The notes: generated by a model not told the origin, from the sequence alone. 64,000 bases of DNA from Kibdelosporangium aridum (GCF_900176515.1 NZ_FWXV01000020.1:35311-99310), one strand, 5' to 3'. Counted from the stretch's first letter, positions 43,172 through 52,432 are shown. Numbers and translations: made by a program.

Positions 43172-43589
43172 ACAGAAGGGCTGAAGAACCCCCTCCCGGG
43201 CCGGCGGTCCCGGCGGATCGGCACACGCCCAGATAATCGTCCACTCCGGACACTCCGAGCATCTGCACAGCCGCGGACGGCCTATCGGTGGTCGATCTGA
43301 GATCTGCCGATCCGGACATTCCCGGGCCCGGTGTGGCGGCTCATCCTCGAACCGGCCAGGTGCCTCGTCCTCAACGGACTCACCGCGGCTGCGGTGTTCG
43401 TGATGGCTCCGCTCAATGATCCATCGTCGGTTTCAGGTTGAGGAGTGGAGGGCACCCCATTGACATGTCTCCAGTCCGTGGCGGGGCTACCAGGATCAGC
43501 GGGAGTAGTAACAACAAAGACTGCGCCGCAAGCACCGTATCAACGGGGGCGACTACCTTGAATTCTCGCAACTGTGGAGGTAGGTCGAA
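43172..43589. other. No supportable gene
   Basis: These 418 bases between the desaturase unit and the small hydrophobic protein contain no convincing frame. The 3' part presumably holds the promoter of the small gene. Confidence 0.5.
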
Positions 43590-43748
43590 ATGCTCGTGCT
43601 CGTCATCGTTCTACTAGTGGCATGGCTCATCCTCTCCATCGTCGGATTCGCCATGGAAGGGCTGATGTGGCTCGGGATCGTCGGAGTCGTCCTGTTCGTG
43701 GGAACCGCCGCGATAGGAGCGGTTCGACGTAAAACACTCCGCCGGTAA
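43590..43748 (+). CDS. Small hydrophobic membrane protein
   Basis: This 52-residue protein, MLVLVIVLLVAWLILSIVGF then a second helix WLGIVGVVLFVGTAAIGAV and the end RRKTLRR, consists of two membrane helices. TGGAGG lies seven bases upstream of ATG 43590. Very similar small hydrophobic proteins of unknown role are widespread in streptomycetes and relatives. Confidence 0.7.
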   Translation: MLVLVIVLLVAWLILSIVGFAMEGLMWLGIVGVVLFVGTAAIGAVRRKTLRR

Positions 43749-43949
43749 TCCGGACTGGCGGTGTGGGGGTAAGAACGTCAAGTGTGAGGCTTGGGGCAAA
43801 GCTGGAGCAGGAGCGAAACTGGAGTGACGAACGCACTTGACCCAACATCAACTGCGCTCGGCCACGTTCTGTCTACTTCGGTCTAATTTTCAATGTCACC
43901 AGGCGGCCATTCAAGGATTGCCCGCCCCCGGTCCCCTTCTGATCGATCC

Positions 43950-44150
43950 GCGACTGCGGAAACAGACACAAGGCAAGCGTGAAATAGAAAACCAATCGAG
44001 CAGGCAACGCACGAACCCGCTGATCCCGACGCCAATACCGATCAATGACCCGATCAACCAGCTCCACTGGAAACGTCCGACTCAGCGCACCAACCGCAGC
44101 CCGGTCGGTCAGACCACCGCTCGCGCCCACACCTGCCTCAAGATTCACAA
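43950..44150 (-). pseudogene. N-terminal remnant of an IS4-family transposase
   Basis: The minus strand reads GALSRTFPVELVDRVIDRYW, then RALPARLVFYFTLALCLF. This matches the N-terminal DUF4372-like domain of actinomycete IS4 transposases (LTRTFPPELVD, LLPARLVVYFVLALALF). The catalytic part is absent and no terminal repeats were recognised. Confidence 0.7.
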
Positions 44151-44272
44151 CCGCAGGCTACCGGCGTACCGTGAACTAACCGACCGGCATTGGGGCTAGC
44201 CGTGGACCGTCAAGTCCATCGTGACTTGAGCGCTGCTGGAGTACTGGGCATCCGGCGAATAAGATTGCGCTG

Positions 44273-45667
44273 ATGAGCAGTCGAGTCTCAACAACCAAGC
44301 TGCCTCCTCCGTTGGCGGCGGTGTGGGGTTCGGGCAGGCTATTTTTGGTCGTTCTCGGGGCGCTGTTGGTAGGGGCCTTTGGCGCAGTGGGAAAAACGCT
44401 CGGTGGAGGTCATCCACTGCTCGAGGTCGTCGTGGGGATCGTGACAGGTGTCCTGTTTGTGGCTGTGGGCTGTTGGTCACGTGTCCGATGGCCCGGCCAC
44501 CCGATTGGGCTGTTACTTGTATTTACGGGCTATGGCTGGCTTGCCGAAGATCTCATCACGTCGGACATCGCAGTGATCTTCACCCTGGGTGTCTTGCTGA
44601 TGACGGCCTCGTCGCCATTGCTACTGCATCTGATCTTGGCTTATCCCAGCGGGCGGTTGGAGAGCCATGCCGCACGCGTGGTTGCTGTCTCAGGATACGT
44701 CGCGGGGTTCGGCCTGACGGCTGTGGGCGCGCTGTTTTCCCGCACCGATCCGCTGATTTGTCGGTGCCCGGTGAATCTGTTCGCTGTGGGGCACGATCCC
44801 GAAGTGGCGGCAACGCTCACGCATGTTCGCGGAGCCGTCTTGGTGATCTTGACGATCTTGGCTGGTTTCATTCTGTTCGGTCGATGGCGGACCACCACGC
44901 CTATGCGTCGCCGTGAGATGGCTCCCTTCGTTGGGACTGCTTTGCTCCTTGGTGTGGTCAACATGCTGTACGGGATCGTGCGTTGGATCCTTTCAGTCCA
45001 CCCGCACTGGCTGCTGGGCAGCCTCAACGAGATCGACCGTGTGGCGTTGCTGGCGCTGCCTGTGGCATTCCTGATCGGTCGGCTGCGGGAGGACGCTGCG
45101 GGTGCCGCCGCCATCAAGCTGTTTCCCCTGCTCGAACGGCGACCATCCATGACTGACTTACGTGATGCGCTGGCACACGCGTTGGGTGACAGGCGCTTGC
45201 AGCTTGGCCGGTGGGATGCCCCCACCCAGTGCTATGTCGACCACAAGGGGCGGAGGCTGGTGTTACCGCCGCACGGTGGCCCCCGCACTGCGACGCAGGT
45301 GCGCTGTGGCGACCGCCGGGTGGCGGCGTTCGTGCATGACTCGTCGCTGTCCGCAGCCCCGGAAGTCGTCGAGGCTATCGCGTCGGCGGTGCGAATCGCC
45401 CTTTCGGACACCGCCGCGGACGACATGACAAGGCGGCGAACGTTGACCGGGATCACGAACCGCGAACGCGAGGTCCTCTCGTTGATGGCAAGCGGCCTGG
45501 GAAACCGAGCCATCGCTCAGCGGCTGTCAGTGAGCGAGCGGACCGTAGAAGCGCATGTGAAGAACATTTTCCGCAAGCTTGAGCTGCCAGTTACAGAGCG
45601 GGACAACCGACGTGTACGGGCTGTGCTCACCTTCCTCGGTTCGGTTGGTTTGAAGGATCCGTGCTAG
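44273..45667 (+). CDS. Membrane-anchored LuxR-type transcriptional regulator
   Basis: This 464-residue protein has about eight N-terminal membrane helices (25-275), then a cytoplasmic linker and a LuxR helix-turn-helix at about 400-455: GITNREREVLSLMASGLGNR, AQRLSVSERTVEAHVKNIF. Such one-component membrane regulators sense an unknown signal at the membrane and bind DNA directly. No target is evident. The stop codon lies inside a perfect 46-bp palindrome that probably terminates transcription. Confidence 0.85.
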   Translation: MSSRVSTTKLPPPLAAVWGSGRLFLVVLGALLVGAFGAVGKTLGGGHPLLEVVVGIVTGVLFVAVGCWSRVRWPGHPIGLLLVFTGYGWLAEDLITSDIAVIFTLGVLLMTASSPLLLHLILAYPSGRLESHAARVVAVSGYVAGFGLTAVGALFSRTDPLICRCPVNLFAVGHDPEVAATLTHVRGAVLVILTILAGFILFGRWRTTTPMRRREMAPFVGTALLLGVVNMLYGIVRWILSVHPHWLLGSLNEIDRVALLALPVAFLIGRLREDAAGAAAIKLFPLLERRPSMTDLRDALAHALGDRRLQLGRWDAPTQCYVDHKGRRLVLPPHGGPRTATQVRCGDRRVAAFVHDSSLSAAPEVVEAIASAVRIALSDTAADDMTRRRTLTGITNREREVLSLMASGLGNRAIAQRLSVSERTVEAHVKNIFRKLELPVTERDNRRVRAVLTFLGSVGLKDPC

Positions 45668-45688
45668 CACGGATCCTTCAAACCAACC
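45643..45688. terminator. Perfect 46-bp palindrome over the LuxR stop codon
   Basis: The arms 45643-45665 and 45666-45688 are exact 23-bp inverted copies with no spacer, centred on CTAG. The left arm encodes the last residues of the LuxR protein and contains part of its stop. As RNA it would form a very long hairpin with a minimal loop. It can act as a terminator for both strands, or be a recombination or phage/plasmid-type site. Confidence 0.75.
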
Positions 45689-45748
45689 CAACAAACTCGT
45701 GCTTACACGGATGCGCTGCGACCTCAGCGAGTGATGTCTTAGGAGCAT

Positions 45749-45874
45749 ATGGAAAAGGTCCGATGTGGCGATCACAACCGACATGCGCTGCGCGTCCGTG
45801 ACACTTGCATCGACGACGATTTCGAGGACGTAATCCGTGCCGTCATCGACGGCGACAACCAATGGAAAAGATGA
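45749..45874 (+). CDS. Possible 41-residue peptide
   Basis: ATG 45749 with AGGAG three bases upstream gives MEKVRCGDHNRHALRVRD followed by an acidic DDDFEDVIRAVIDGDN. The opposite strand is also open here, so the call is weak. It directly precedes the DUF6294-like gene. Confidence 0.25.
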   Translation: MEKVRCGDHNRHALRVRDTCIDDDFEDVIRAVIDGDNQWKR

Positions 45875-45880
45875 AATTCT

Positions 45881-46321
45881 ATGACAACGGAAGACTCTGG
45901 GAGTCCAGGGCATTACTTCGAATCCGTAAAAGAGTATCCGGAAAATTCCGGAGCCAAAGCAGAGCGAGTCGAATCCTTTCCGGTGTTGTCGGCTACTATC
46001 TTGGCCTTTAAGAGTTGGGTTTTCGGCGATATATTTCGTGGCGACTGCCACATTAGATCCGGAGCGCGCTATACTCTCTTCTCGGATGGTTCTACTCATT
46101 GGGTATGCGACATCAGCAGTTCGAGTGATGATGATGCGTGGATTGGTTTCTTCAGATGTTTTAACGCCCTGGGGACTGTTTTATTCGATCAGGGCGGATA
46201 CAACTTTAACATTGCTGAAGAGGACGTCGTGAAGCGTTGGGACGAGTTCCGTGGTCCGGACCCCCGGCTTGCCAGGGCGTTTAACGAGGCTGAGGGTCTT
46301 CAATTTCACTGCAGGTGCTGA
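45881..46321 (+). CDS. DUF6294-like protein in AT-richer DNA
   Basis: This 146-residue protein contains WVFGDIFRGDCHIRSGARYT, LFSDGSTHW and SSSSDDDAWIGFF, the pattern of the actinobacterial DUF6294 family, usually secreted small beta-rich proteins of unknown role. No clear signal peptide is present. Base composition and codon use (many A/T-ending codons) differ sharply from all neighbours, suggesting recent transfer. It is flanked by a long palindrome and transposase scraps. Confidence 0.6.
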   Translation: MTTEDSGSPGHYFESVKEYPENSGAKAERVESFPVLSATILAFKSWVFGDIFRGDCHIRSGARYTLFSDGSTHWVCDISSSSDDDAWIGFFRCFNALGTVLFDQGGYNFNIAEEDVVKRWDEFRGPDPRLARAFNEAEGLQFHCRC

Positions 46322-46806
46322 CCGGTTTTAGCGCCTGCTCGGTGTCCGCTGGGCGAACTGCACTAGGACCAGTGTCGATGCGACTGGCGTGTCGGTCCTG
46401 ACCACCGGCGGGATGCTTGTCTCGTTGTGCTGCTGCTGTTGCCGCTGTAGCTGCCGCAGCTATCAAGGTAGTGGACAGCCTCACTAGCCAAGTACCTGTA
46501 GCCGCGGGGATTGGACAACGCACCACCGGCTGGCCGAGCACGGCCGACTGAGCGGGTCCTTGCGAAAGTTGGCCGACTCAGCCAGCTGGTGGTCACTACA
46601 ACCGCATCCTCGCCGACGCTCCTGGCGAAACCGGCACCGGCGCCACTGGCGCAGTGCGGGGCACGCTACTCGGCACGGGGGAGCGGGCAAGTCCCAAGGC
46701 GCAGGCCGCTGCCGTTTCTCTGGTGCTCGTTGTCACGGACCAGATCTATCAGTCGATTATCCGGCATGGATACACAAACATCGACAAAACGCCTACATCG
46801 CCACGG
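46322..46806. other. No supportable gene
   Basis: About 485 bases of decayed sequence. Frames are short and no family was recognised before the transposase remnant that follows. Confidence 0.5.
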
Positions 46807-47001
46807 TCAGTGTTCGCGTTGCAGGTCATAGGCATCGAGGGTGGCTCCAAACGCCACACTCGTCGGTCGTTGAACTACCGATCGAACACGGCTCATCAAC
46901 TTTGTTTGGCACCAACGCCAATTGTGTTCCACTACCTCGCGTTGAACCGGAAACGCTCCGAGCGGCAGCTTGCGTAACTCCGCCAGAACGTTGACCGCTC
47001 G
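46807..47001 (-). pseudogene. Probable IS6-family transposase C-terminal remnant
   Basis: The minus strand gives VNVLAELRKLPLGAFPVQRE, VVEHNWRW and an end TLDAYDLQREHW. The order and spacing resemble the end of IS6-type transposases (VLDEL, then NxVExDH, then AFVQNLRRGHY), but conservation is poor. It abuts the truncated maleylpyruvate-isomerase-like gene at about 47000, consistent with an insertion that removed its 5' half. Confidence 0.4.
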
Positions 47002-47416
47002 ATCTTGGAACGGCATCACCTGGACACTCGACCGGTTCCGCCACGCCGTCACCAACAAGACCAAGCCGCCTCTGCCTGTCATCGCGATGCTCGGCGAAAC
47101 GATCGTCCACGGGGAGGACATCCGTCAACCGCTTGCTGTCCGCCACGACTCACCGATCGCGACACTCACCCGGATCGCCGAATACTATCGGAGCACAGAC
47201 CAGGTGGTCGTCGCCAAGAAACGGGTCAAGGGCCTCCGCCTCGTCGCCACCGACGGCCCGTTCACCTCAGGAGAAGGCCCTCTGGTGTCCGGCCGCACCC
47301 TCGCACTGATCATGGCCATGACCGGCCGCACCAGGTTCTGCGACGAACTCCACGGGGACGGGGTCCCTACACTGCGCGACCGTTCACCCGCGTACGACGC
47401 GTCCACACCGGAATAG
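46970..47416 (+). pseudogene. C-terminal half of a maleylpyruvate-isomerase-family mycothiol-dependent enzyme
   Basis: From about 47027 the frame reads HAVTNKTKPPLPVIAMLGET, IVHGEDIRQPLAVRHD and VVVAKKRVKGLRLVATDGPF, the C-terminal half of DinB/MDMPI-type enzymes of actinobacteria. The N-terminal metal-binding helical half is missing and the first residues come from the flanking transposase remnant. Translation from an internal start would yield an incomplete fold. Confidence 0.7.
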
Positions 47417-47647
47417 GCAATGTGCCGCAGGTCCACGGAGAGGACTGCACGCTGTCGCCTGCGGCCAGCGCACTCAGCTGACCCTCCAGAATCGGTGCCC
47501 GCTACCCCATGCGGTTACCGCCAACGCCCTCTCATGGCGCTGACAGCGCGCTTCACCATGCCCCGTGTCCTGTTACCCGGCAGAACCCTGGGGGCCAGAA
47601 CGCGTTCTCGATCGAGCCCCAAGTCAGTAGTTCTTCGACTGACAGCA

Positions 47648-47842
47648 CGGTGGCCCTCGCCCGCGGACGGGTCCGCGCAGGTGCTCGACGTCCGTGCCGT
47701 TGACCGGATCAAACCGCGTGATCAGGTCGCGTTCGACGCCCGCGCTGAAGCTTGCGAGACGCTGGGCTGTCGCTACGAGATCGCGGGAGTCCCGCCGGTG
47801 TCCTTGCTGAAGCCGGACCTCCGGTTCACGTCCGGATGCTAG
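47648..47842 (+). pseudogene. C-terminal remnant of a TnsA-like transposase endonuclease subunit
   Basis: The residues GSAQVLDVRAVDRIKPRDQV, AFDARAEACETLGCRYEI and the end KPDLRFTSGC match the C-terminal half of TnsA-like subunits of actinobacterial heteromeric transposons (DVRPxDRVKPRD, F-ATxxVCxxxGWRYEV, NVRWL). Upstream catalytic residues are lost and no TnsB/TnsC genes are present. The end overlaps the convergent peptidase gene by four bases. Confidence 0.5.
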
Positions 47843-48726
47843 CCCCGTCCCAGTTTGACCAGCGCCTCACGGTGTGCGCGGTCGAGCGCCTCGTCGGCCG
47901 GGATGTCGATGTCGGGGACGACGCCGACGAGTTCCCAGTTGGTGCCGGACACGGGGTTGATCGCGCGGGCGGTCGGGATGGTCGCCTCCAGGTGCGGGTG
48001 GACGGTGAAGCCATGGCGCGGGTGGGCGCCGCCGCCGGTCGTCTCACCGATGATCGTGGCGCGACCCAACTGCTGGAGGTCGTAGCTCAGCTCCTCGGCG
48101 CCGGAGAACGTCGTGCCGCTGGTGAGCACGTACACCGGCTTGGCGCCGCCGAACCGCGTCCCCGGCACGTGCGGCAGGCTCCAGAACTGGTGGTACGACT
48201 CGTCCGCGCGGGTGTAGAGCGTGTTGAGGTGCGTCGGCTCGTCCAGCAGATAGCTGCAAACCAGCGCAACGGTGTGCGGGTCGCCGCCGCGGCTGCGCCG
48301 CAGATCGATGATCAGCGCCCGTGCGTGGGAGACGAGCGTGAAAGCCGCCGCGATCGACTCCGCGATCATCTCGACCGGAAACAGCAGCGGCGCCAGTTCC
48401 AGGTGCGCGACGCCGCCGTCGAGCCGGCGCAGCAGCGGTACGCCGCCCATGCTCTCGTCGAACTCCGTGGCGTAATGCTGACGGGACGCCGCGTCGTCGC
48501 CCTCGGGCACCTCGTTGACGTGGTGCTTAAGCCGCAGGTGCCGGTCGCCGTTGACGGACTGGAGATCCGCGGTGACGAGCCCAGCCAACTCCTCTGGCAT
48601 CGTAGCCGTGGCGTAGTGGTCGGCGCGTGCAGCGAGGTGGGCATCGAGCTTGGCGGCGACGTCGGGAAAGACGTAGTGCTCGACCAGCAGCGCGCGGGTC
48701 CTGGTGATGATCGACGGGATGTCCAT
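47839..48726 (-). CDS. S41-family (tail-specific/IRBP-like) peptidase
   Basis: This 295-residue protein has an N-terminal helical cap (DIPSIITRTRALLVEHYVFP) and the S41 catalytic core: ALIIDLRRSRGG, VYVLTSGTTFSGAEELSYDL with the catalytic Ser, and TIIGETTGGGAHP. There is no signal peptide or PDZ domain, as in the short actinobacterial S41 proteins. It diverges from an ArsR-type regulator over 58 bases, which probably controls it. Confidence 0.85.
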   Translation of the reverse strand: MDIPSIITRTRALLVEHYVFPDVAAKLDAHLAARADHYATATMPEELAGLVTADLQSVNGDRHLRLKHHVNEVPEGDDAASRQHYATEFDESMGGVPLLRRLDGGVAHLELAPLLFPVEMIAESIAAAFTLVSHARALIIDLRRSRGGDPHTVALVCSYLLDEPTHLNTLYTRADESYHQFWSLPHVPGTRFGGAKPVYVLTSGTTFSGAEELSYDLQQLGRATIIGETTGGGAHPRHGFTVHPHLEATIPTARAINPVSGTNWELVGVVPDIDIPADEALDRAHREALVKLGRG

Positions 48727-48784
48727 GCCGGGAAGTAGAGCAACGGCCTTGCGAAAGCGTCAAGAGAATTAGACACTTTCCGGT

Positions 48785-49276
48785 GTGGACGACTGGCTGG
48801 AGATCGGCAGCCCCGAGCAGTTCAAGGCGCTCTCGCACCCGCTGCGCCAGCGGATACTGTTCGCGCTGGGCCGCGAACCCGCGACAACCAGCCAGTTGGC
48901 CGTGTCCCTTGGCGAGCGGAAAGGCAACATCGGGCATCACCTGAAGGTGCTGCACGAGGCTGGGCTCGTCCGCGTCGTCGAGACCCGGCAGGTCCGCGGC
49001 GGGACGGAGCAGTACTACCAGCGCACCGCCCGCCGCATGTCCTACACCAGCTCGCCGCCCGAACACACCCAGGCGATGTTCGGCGGCGTGGCCGAGGAGA
49101 TCGGCCACGCCGCCGAAGAACCGCTCGTGGTGCTGCGCCACCTCCGGCTCACCCCGGAAGTGGCCGCCCGGATGGCCCAGGCCCTGCAGAAGATCGTGGA
49201 CGAGGCCGAGGACGCCGGTGAGGGCGAGGCCGTCCACGGGGTCCTCGTCGCCCTCTATCGGCGGGCGGCACCGTGA
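48785..49276 (+). CDS. ArsR-type winged-helix regulator
   Basis: This 163-residue protein from GTG 48785 has an ArsR/HTH_20 winged helix at residues 8-75: FKALSHPLRQRILFALGRE, TTSQLAVSLGERKGNIGHHL and VLHEAGLVRVVETRQV. An alpha-helical C-terminal dimer region follows. No metal-binding Cys pair is visible, so it probably responds to something other than metal. It is divergent from the S41 peptidase gene and likely regulates both. Confidence 0.85.
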   Translation: MDDWLEIGSPEQFKALSHPLRQRILFALGREPATTSQLAVSLGERKGNIGHHLKVLHEAGLVRVVETRQVRGGTEQYYQRTARRMSYTSSPPEHTQAMFGGVAEEIGHAAEEPLVVLRHLRLTPEVAARMAQALQKIVDEAEDAGEGEAVHGVLVALYRRAAP

Positions 49277-49419
49277 CGGCGGACGACCGTCCCTGCCACA
49301 CGAGCAACCACGGAGCCGCAACGTAACACCACCGCGACAACGCTGGAGGAGCCAGAGCCGGCCCAAACCCACCGAATCCGCCACTAGGTCCCGACACCGC
49401 AACCCGCCGCCCTCCGGAT

Positions 49420-49545
49420 CTAGTTTGCGGACCGCTGTCCTGTCCGCTCGAAGATGTCGATGTCCTTGTCGGTGCTGCTTTTCGGTAGCAGCCGGAGGAA
49501 TGCGACCGTGCCGGTGAGGGCGAGGTAAGGGCGTCGGAGCACGAT
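49420..49545 (-). pseudogene. N-terminal remnant of an integrase-core transposase
   Basis: The minus strand reads RRPYLALTGTVAFLRLLP, then KSSTDKDIDIFERTGQ, matching the first 40 residues of IS3/IS481-like transposases (YLALT-F-RLLP-SD-DKD-EILALRHQ). It belongs to the same broad group as the intact element at 17.1-18.3 kb but is a different member. Confidence 0.55.
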
Positions 49546-49685
49546 GGAGCGTCCTGGCGTGCTCGGCTGCTGGTGATCCTCAAGGTCCGGAATTCGCAGG
49601 TCAGTGCCGGTGGATGCAGTTCCGGCACTCAGAGGGCTGCTCGCCTTCCCTTTGCATGCGGCGGAATCTGTGCCATGAAAGGGAG

Positions 49686-50693
49686 ATGACGAACACATCA
49701 GAGGATGCGTACCGCCACATCGTCACCGAGTCCGTCGGGTTCCTGTACCCCGCGGCGCTGCGGGCGGCGGCGCTGTTGGAGGTGGCCGATCATCTGGCTG
49801 GCGGGCCGCGAGACGTGGCCGAACTGGCTGGGCTGACCGGGGCGAACGGCGCGTACCTGCGGCGCCTGCTGCGTTTTCTGGCCTCCTACGGGACCTTCCG
49901 GGAGGACGAGGACGGCCGGTTCCACCTGACGCCCCAAGCGGATCTGCTGCGGGCCGACGCTTCCCGGTCCATGCGGGCAGGGGTGCTCCTGGTGACCCAG
50001 GACGCCTGGTGGCTGTCCGCGTCCGACCTTGCCGAGGCGGTCCGGCGCGGCGAACCCGCGTTCGACAACCGCTTTGGGCAACCCGTCTTCGACTACCTGG
50101 CCGAGCATCCGGAGGACGGCCTGCTGTTCGACGCGGGCATGGCGGCCTACTCGGCTGGCGATATCGGCTACATCATCGACGGCTACGACTTTCCGAACGA
50201 CGGGGTCATGGTGGATGTCGGCGGTGGGCGGGGCGGGCTGCTGCTCGCGGCGCTGCGGGCGCGTCCAGGCCTGCGAGGCATCCTCCTCGACCAGGAAAAC
50301 GTGTTGGCGGGCAACGTACTTGCCGACCTCGGCGCGGACGATCGGTGGACGCTGCACCCGGGTGACTTCTTCGAATCGGTGCCGGCGGGCGACCTCTACA
50401 CCGTCAAGAACGTCCTCCACGACTGGAACGACGACCAGTGCGTGCGGATCCTGGAGAACTGCCGCTATGCGATGAACCCCGGCGCGAAGCTGCTCGCCGT
50501 GGACGCGGTCATCCCGCCCGGCAACGACCCGCACATCGGCAAGGCGCTCGACATCCTCATGCTGCTGCTCCTCACCGGGCAGGAACGCACCCGCGCCGAG
50601 TTCGATCGCCTCTTCGAGCGGGCGGGGTTCCGGATCACCGAGGTGATCCCCACGCCCGGCAGGCTGTCGCTGATCGAGGCGGTGCCTGTCTAA
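49686..50693 (+). CDS. SAM-dependent O-methyltransferase (family 2, plant-COMT-like)
   Basis: This 335-residue enzyme has a winged-helix dimerisation domain (10-100, LYPAALRAAALLEVADHLAG) and a Rossmann SAM-binding domain with MVDVGGGRGGLLLAALRA and the catalytic His in VLHDWNDDQCVRIL. Such enzymes methylate hydroxyl groups on aromatic or polyketide metabolites. ATG 49686 is used, with GGGAG upstream. It stands alone and overlaps a TetR remnant tail to tail by 4 bases. FAD-monooxygenase and TetR remnants downstream hint at a lost tailoring cluster. Confidence 0.88.
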   Translation: MTNTSEDAYRHIVTESVGFLYPAALRAAALLEVADHLAGGPRDVAELAGLTGANGAYLRRLLRFLASYGTFREDEDGRFHLTPQADLLRADASRSMRAGVLLVTQDAWWLSASDLAEAVRRGEPAFDNRFGQPVFDYLAEHPEDGLLFDAGMAAYSAGDIGYIIDGYDFPNDGVMVDVGGGRGGLLLAALRARPGLRGILLDQENVLAGNVLADLGADDRWTLHPGDFFESVPAGDLYTVKNVLHDWNDDQCVRILENCRYAMNPGAKLLAVDAVIPPGNDPHIGKALDILMLLLLTGQERTRAEFDRLFERAGFRITEVIPTPGRLSLIEAVPV

Positions 50694-51049
50694 CCGACCA
50701 CGTCCAGCAACTCGGCCTCGAAGAGCGTGGCCGGGTCGTTGAAGACCGATCGTAGGTGGCCGTGGCTCTCCAGGGCCACCAAGCCGTGCAGGCGGCCCCA
50801 CACCCGCAGTGCCAGCGCGGCGACCGCGGGCGACAGGCCCGTCGCGTCGGCCGGGAAATCGGGCGGGAAGTCCTGCCAGCCAACGGTTCCGGTCGACTCG
50901 GCGTGCGGGTATGCGATAGCGACCAGGTTGTTGTGGCCGAAGCAGATCCGGCGCGAGGCCTGCTCGACCGGGCCGCCGTCGGGCGGCACACGCTGTGTAC
51001 GCATGGGTGACCGGTACCCGGGGACGGGGTCGCCGTAGAGCAGTGGAAC
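50690..51049 (-). pseudogene. TetR-family regulator lacking its DNA-binding domain
   Basis: The minus strand encodes VPLLYGDPVPGYRSP and, further on, ALRVWGRLHGLVALESHGHL then NDPATLFEAELLDVVG and a stop. This is the C-terminal WHG-type ligand domain of TetR regulators. The N-terminal HTH is absent and replaced by unrelated sequence above 51050. Confidence 0.7.
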
Positions 51050-51219
51050 CCTAGTTCCGACGGGCTGTGGCGATGACTCGCCCGCCGCGACGAACGCAAG
51101 TGCCCGGGGGCAGTCCGGCAGCGGGAACTGGGAGTGGCGCGCATGTCGATGGCCGAGCTGGAACCACATCCGGGTGTTTGGGCTCAGCCGTTGCGCGGTG
51201 TCCTATCGAGTTGTGGGGG

Positions 51220-51732
51220 TTGCCATGCCCAGAGAGGCGCCATCGCGCGGGGGAGTATGCGGTGCCAGGCTCCCGTTCCTCTACAAAGGACGGAATGGTG
51301 GGACTTCGCGGATGTCCACCCGTCGGATCTCCGTTTCCAAGGTGGCCTCGACCAACTGGGGGATGGGCTGGTGCCAGTCGCCGACGTGGCGACGTACCTG
51401 GTCGCGTTCATCGTCATGGCGGATGCCTGGTGCATCAGCCGCGGCACCCAGTGCCCAGTAGACCAGGTGTGGTCCGACCGGGTGGATGAGAAGTACCGGC
51501 CGCGTCCGGTTGTCATACTGCCGGCCATGTCGGATTCGGTCTCTGCCAGGCCGAGCCATCCGGTGTAGTGCAGAAACCGTGGTGACGTGCCGGGAAACAG
51601 TTGTTGGCGGATCGTGCTGTGGATGCCGTCGGCCGCCACCACGAGGTCAGCGGTCAGTTGCCCGTCGGTGTGGGCTATCTCGCCCTCGCCGGCTTCGTGG
51701 CGTGGGGACGCCTCGGCCCCGGCGTCCTTCAC
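51220..51732 (-). pseudogene. FAD-dependent aromatic monooxygenase remnant
   Basis: The minus strand reads TADLVVAADGIHSTIRQQLF, the conserved DG motif of PHBH-type flavin hydroxylases, then FLHYTGWLGLAETESDM. The protein then continues in another frame with LLIHPVGPHLVYWALGA and later HQPIPQLVEATLETEIRRVD. The FAD-binding GxGxxG N-terminus and the C-terminus are gone. Confidence 0.7.
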
Positions 51733-51859
51733 AGGGTGACAGGCGGGCGGTGTTCTGGATATCGAAGAGAAGGGCCGTTGGATAGTGGGAAACGACTCAT
51801 GAGCATCGTGCGCGGCGAAAAGGACCTGCTCTCGTGCAGCGCAGCATCGTCATCACGTG

Positions 51860-52080
51860 TCATTCCACGTAGTCCCGCCGACGGACAGACAGCAGTACGC
51901 CGAGGCTCGCGGCGACCGCGATCGCACCAAACCAGTCGGCCCGGAGATCTCGTTGTCCAGCCATAACGGGACCCAGCCGAGCACAGCCACCACGCGCGGA
52001 ACACGCCGGGGAATGAGAACCAAACAGACCATCACCAGTATCGCGAGACCGAGAACCGGTGCGTTCAGCAGGTGGTTCAC
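51860..52080 (-). pseudogene. Small two-helix membrane protein, apparently frameshifted
   Basis: From ATG 52080 the first helix is MNHLLNAPVLGLAILVMVCL. Past about residue 45 the hydrophobic pattern continues only in a second frame as ADWFGAIAVAASLGVLLSV, ending RRRDYVE. A one-base shift would explain both. The family is unknown. Confidence 0.4.
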
Positions 52081-52213
52081 ATGTCACCACGAGCCGCTTG
52101 CTGAGATCGGACGACCTGCACCATCAACCGCGCGCGTGCAGGGTCGGTGGCGACGAGCCGTAGGGAGGCCACGCGCGCGATTTCGTGTCCGGGCAGTTCT
52201 GTTCCTCGAACTG

Positions 52214-52375
52214 CCAGCCGAGTGCGGCATGCACAGCCTGCTCGACGATCGGGGCCATGGTGGTCATGAATGTGGCGGTGATGTGGTTGTCGTCCATGTA
52301 GACCAGGACGTTGCCGATGACCGGTGGGCACAGCTCTTCCGTGCAGAAGTCGGGCGGTGGGTCGGCGAGCGTACG
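52214..52375 (-). pseudogene. C-terminal scrap of an acyltransferase/SGNH-domain protein
   Basis: The minus strand has CPPVIGNVLVYMDDNHITAT, then FMTTMAPIVEQAVHAALG. This is the last helix and catalytic Asp-x-x-His segment of the SGNH domain found after acyltransferase-3 membrane proteins. The rest of that gene is replaced by the LAL regulator on the other strand. Confidence 0.6.
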
Positions 52376-52432
52376 AGTCACTCCGAAGCACCCGTCTGTC
52401 GGATCGTGGTGCTCTCTTTGGCTGCCTAGCCT

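Noticed and set aside
45527..46099. 190-codon minus-strand frame across the palindrome and DUF6294-like gene
   Set aside because: Parts look protein-like, but it overlaps the LuxR 3' end and the better-supported plus-strand gene.
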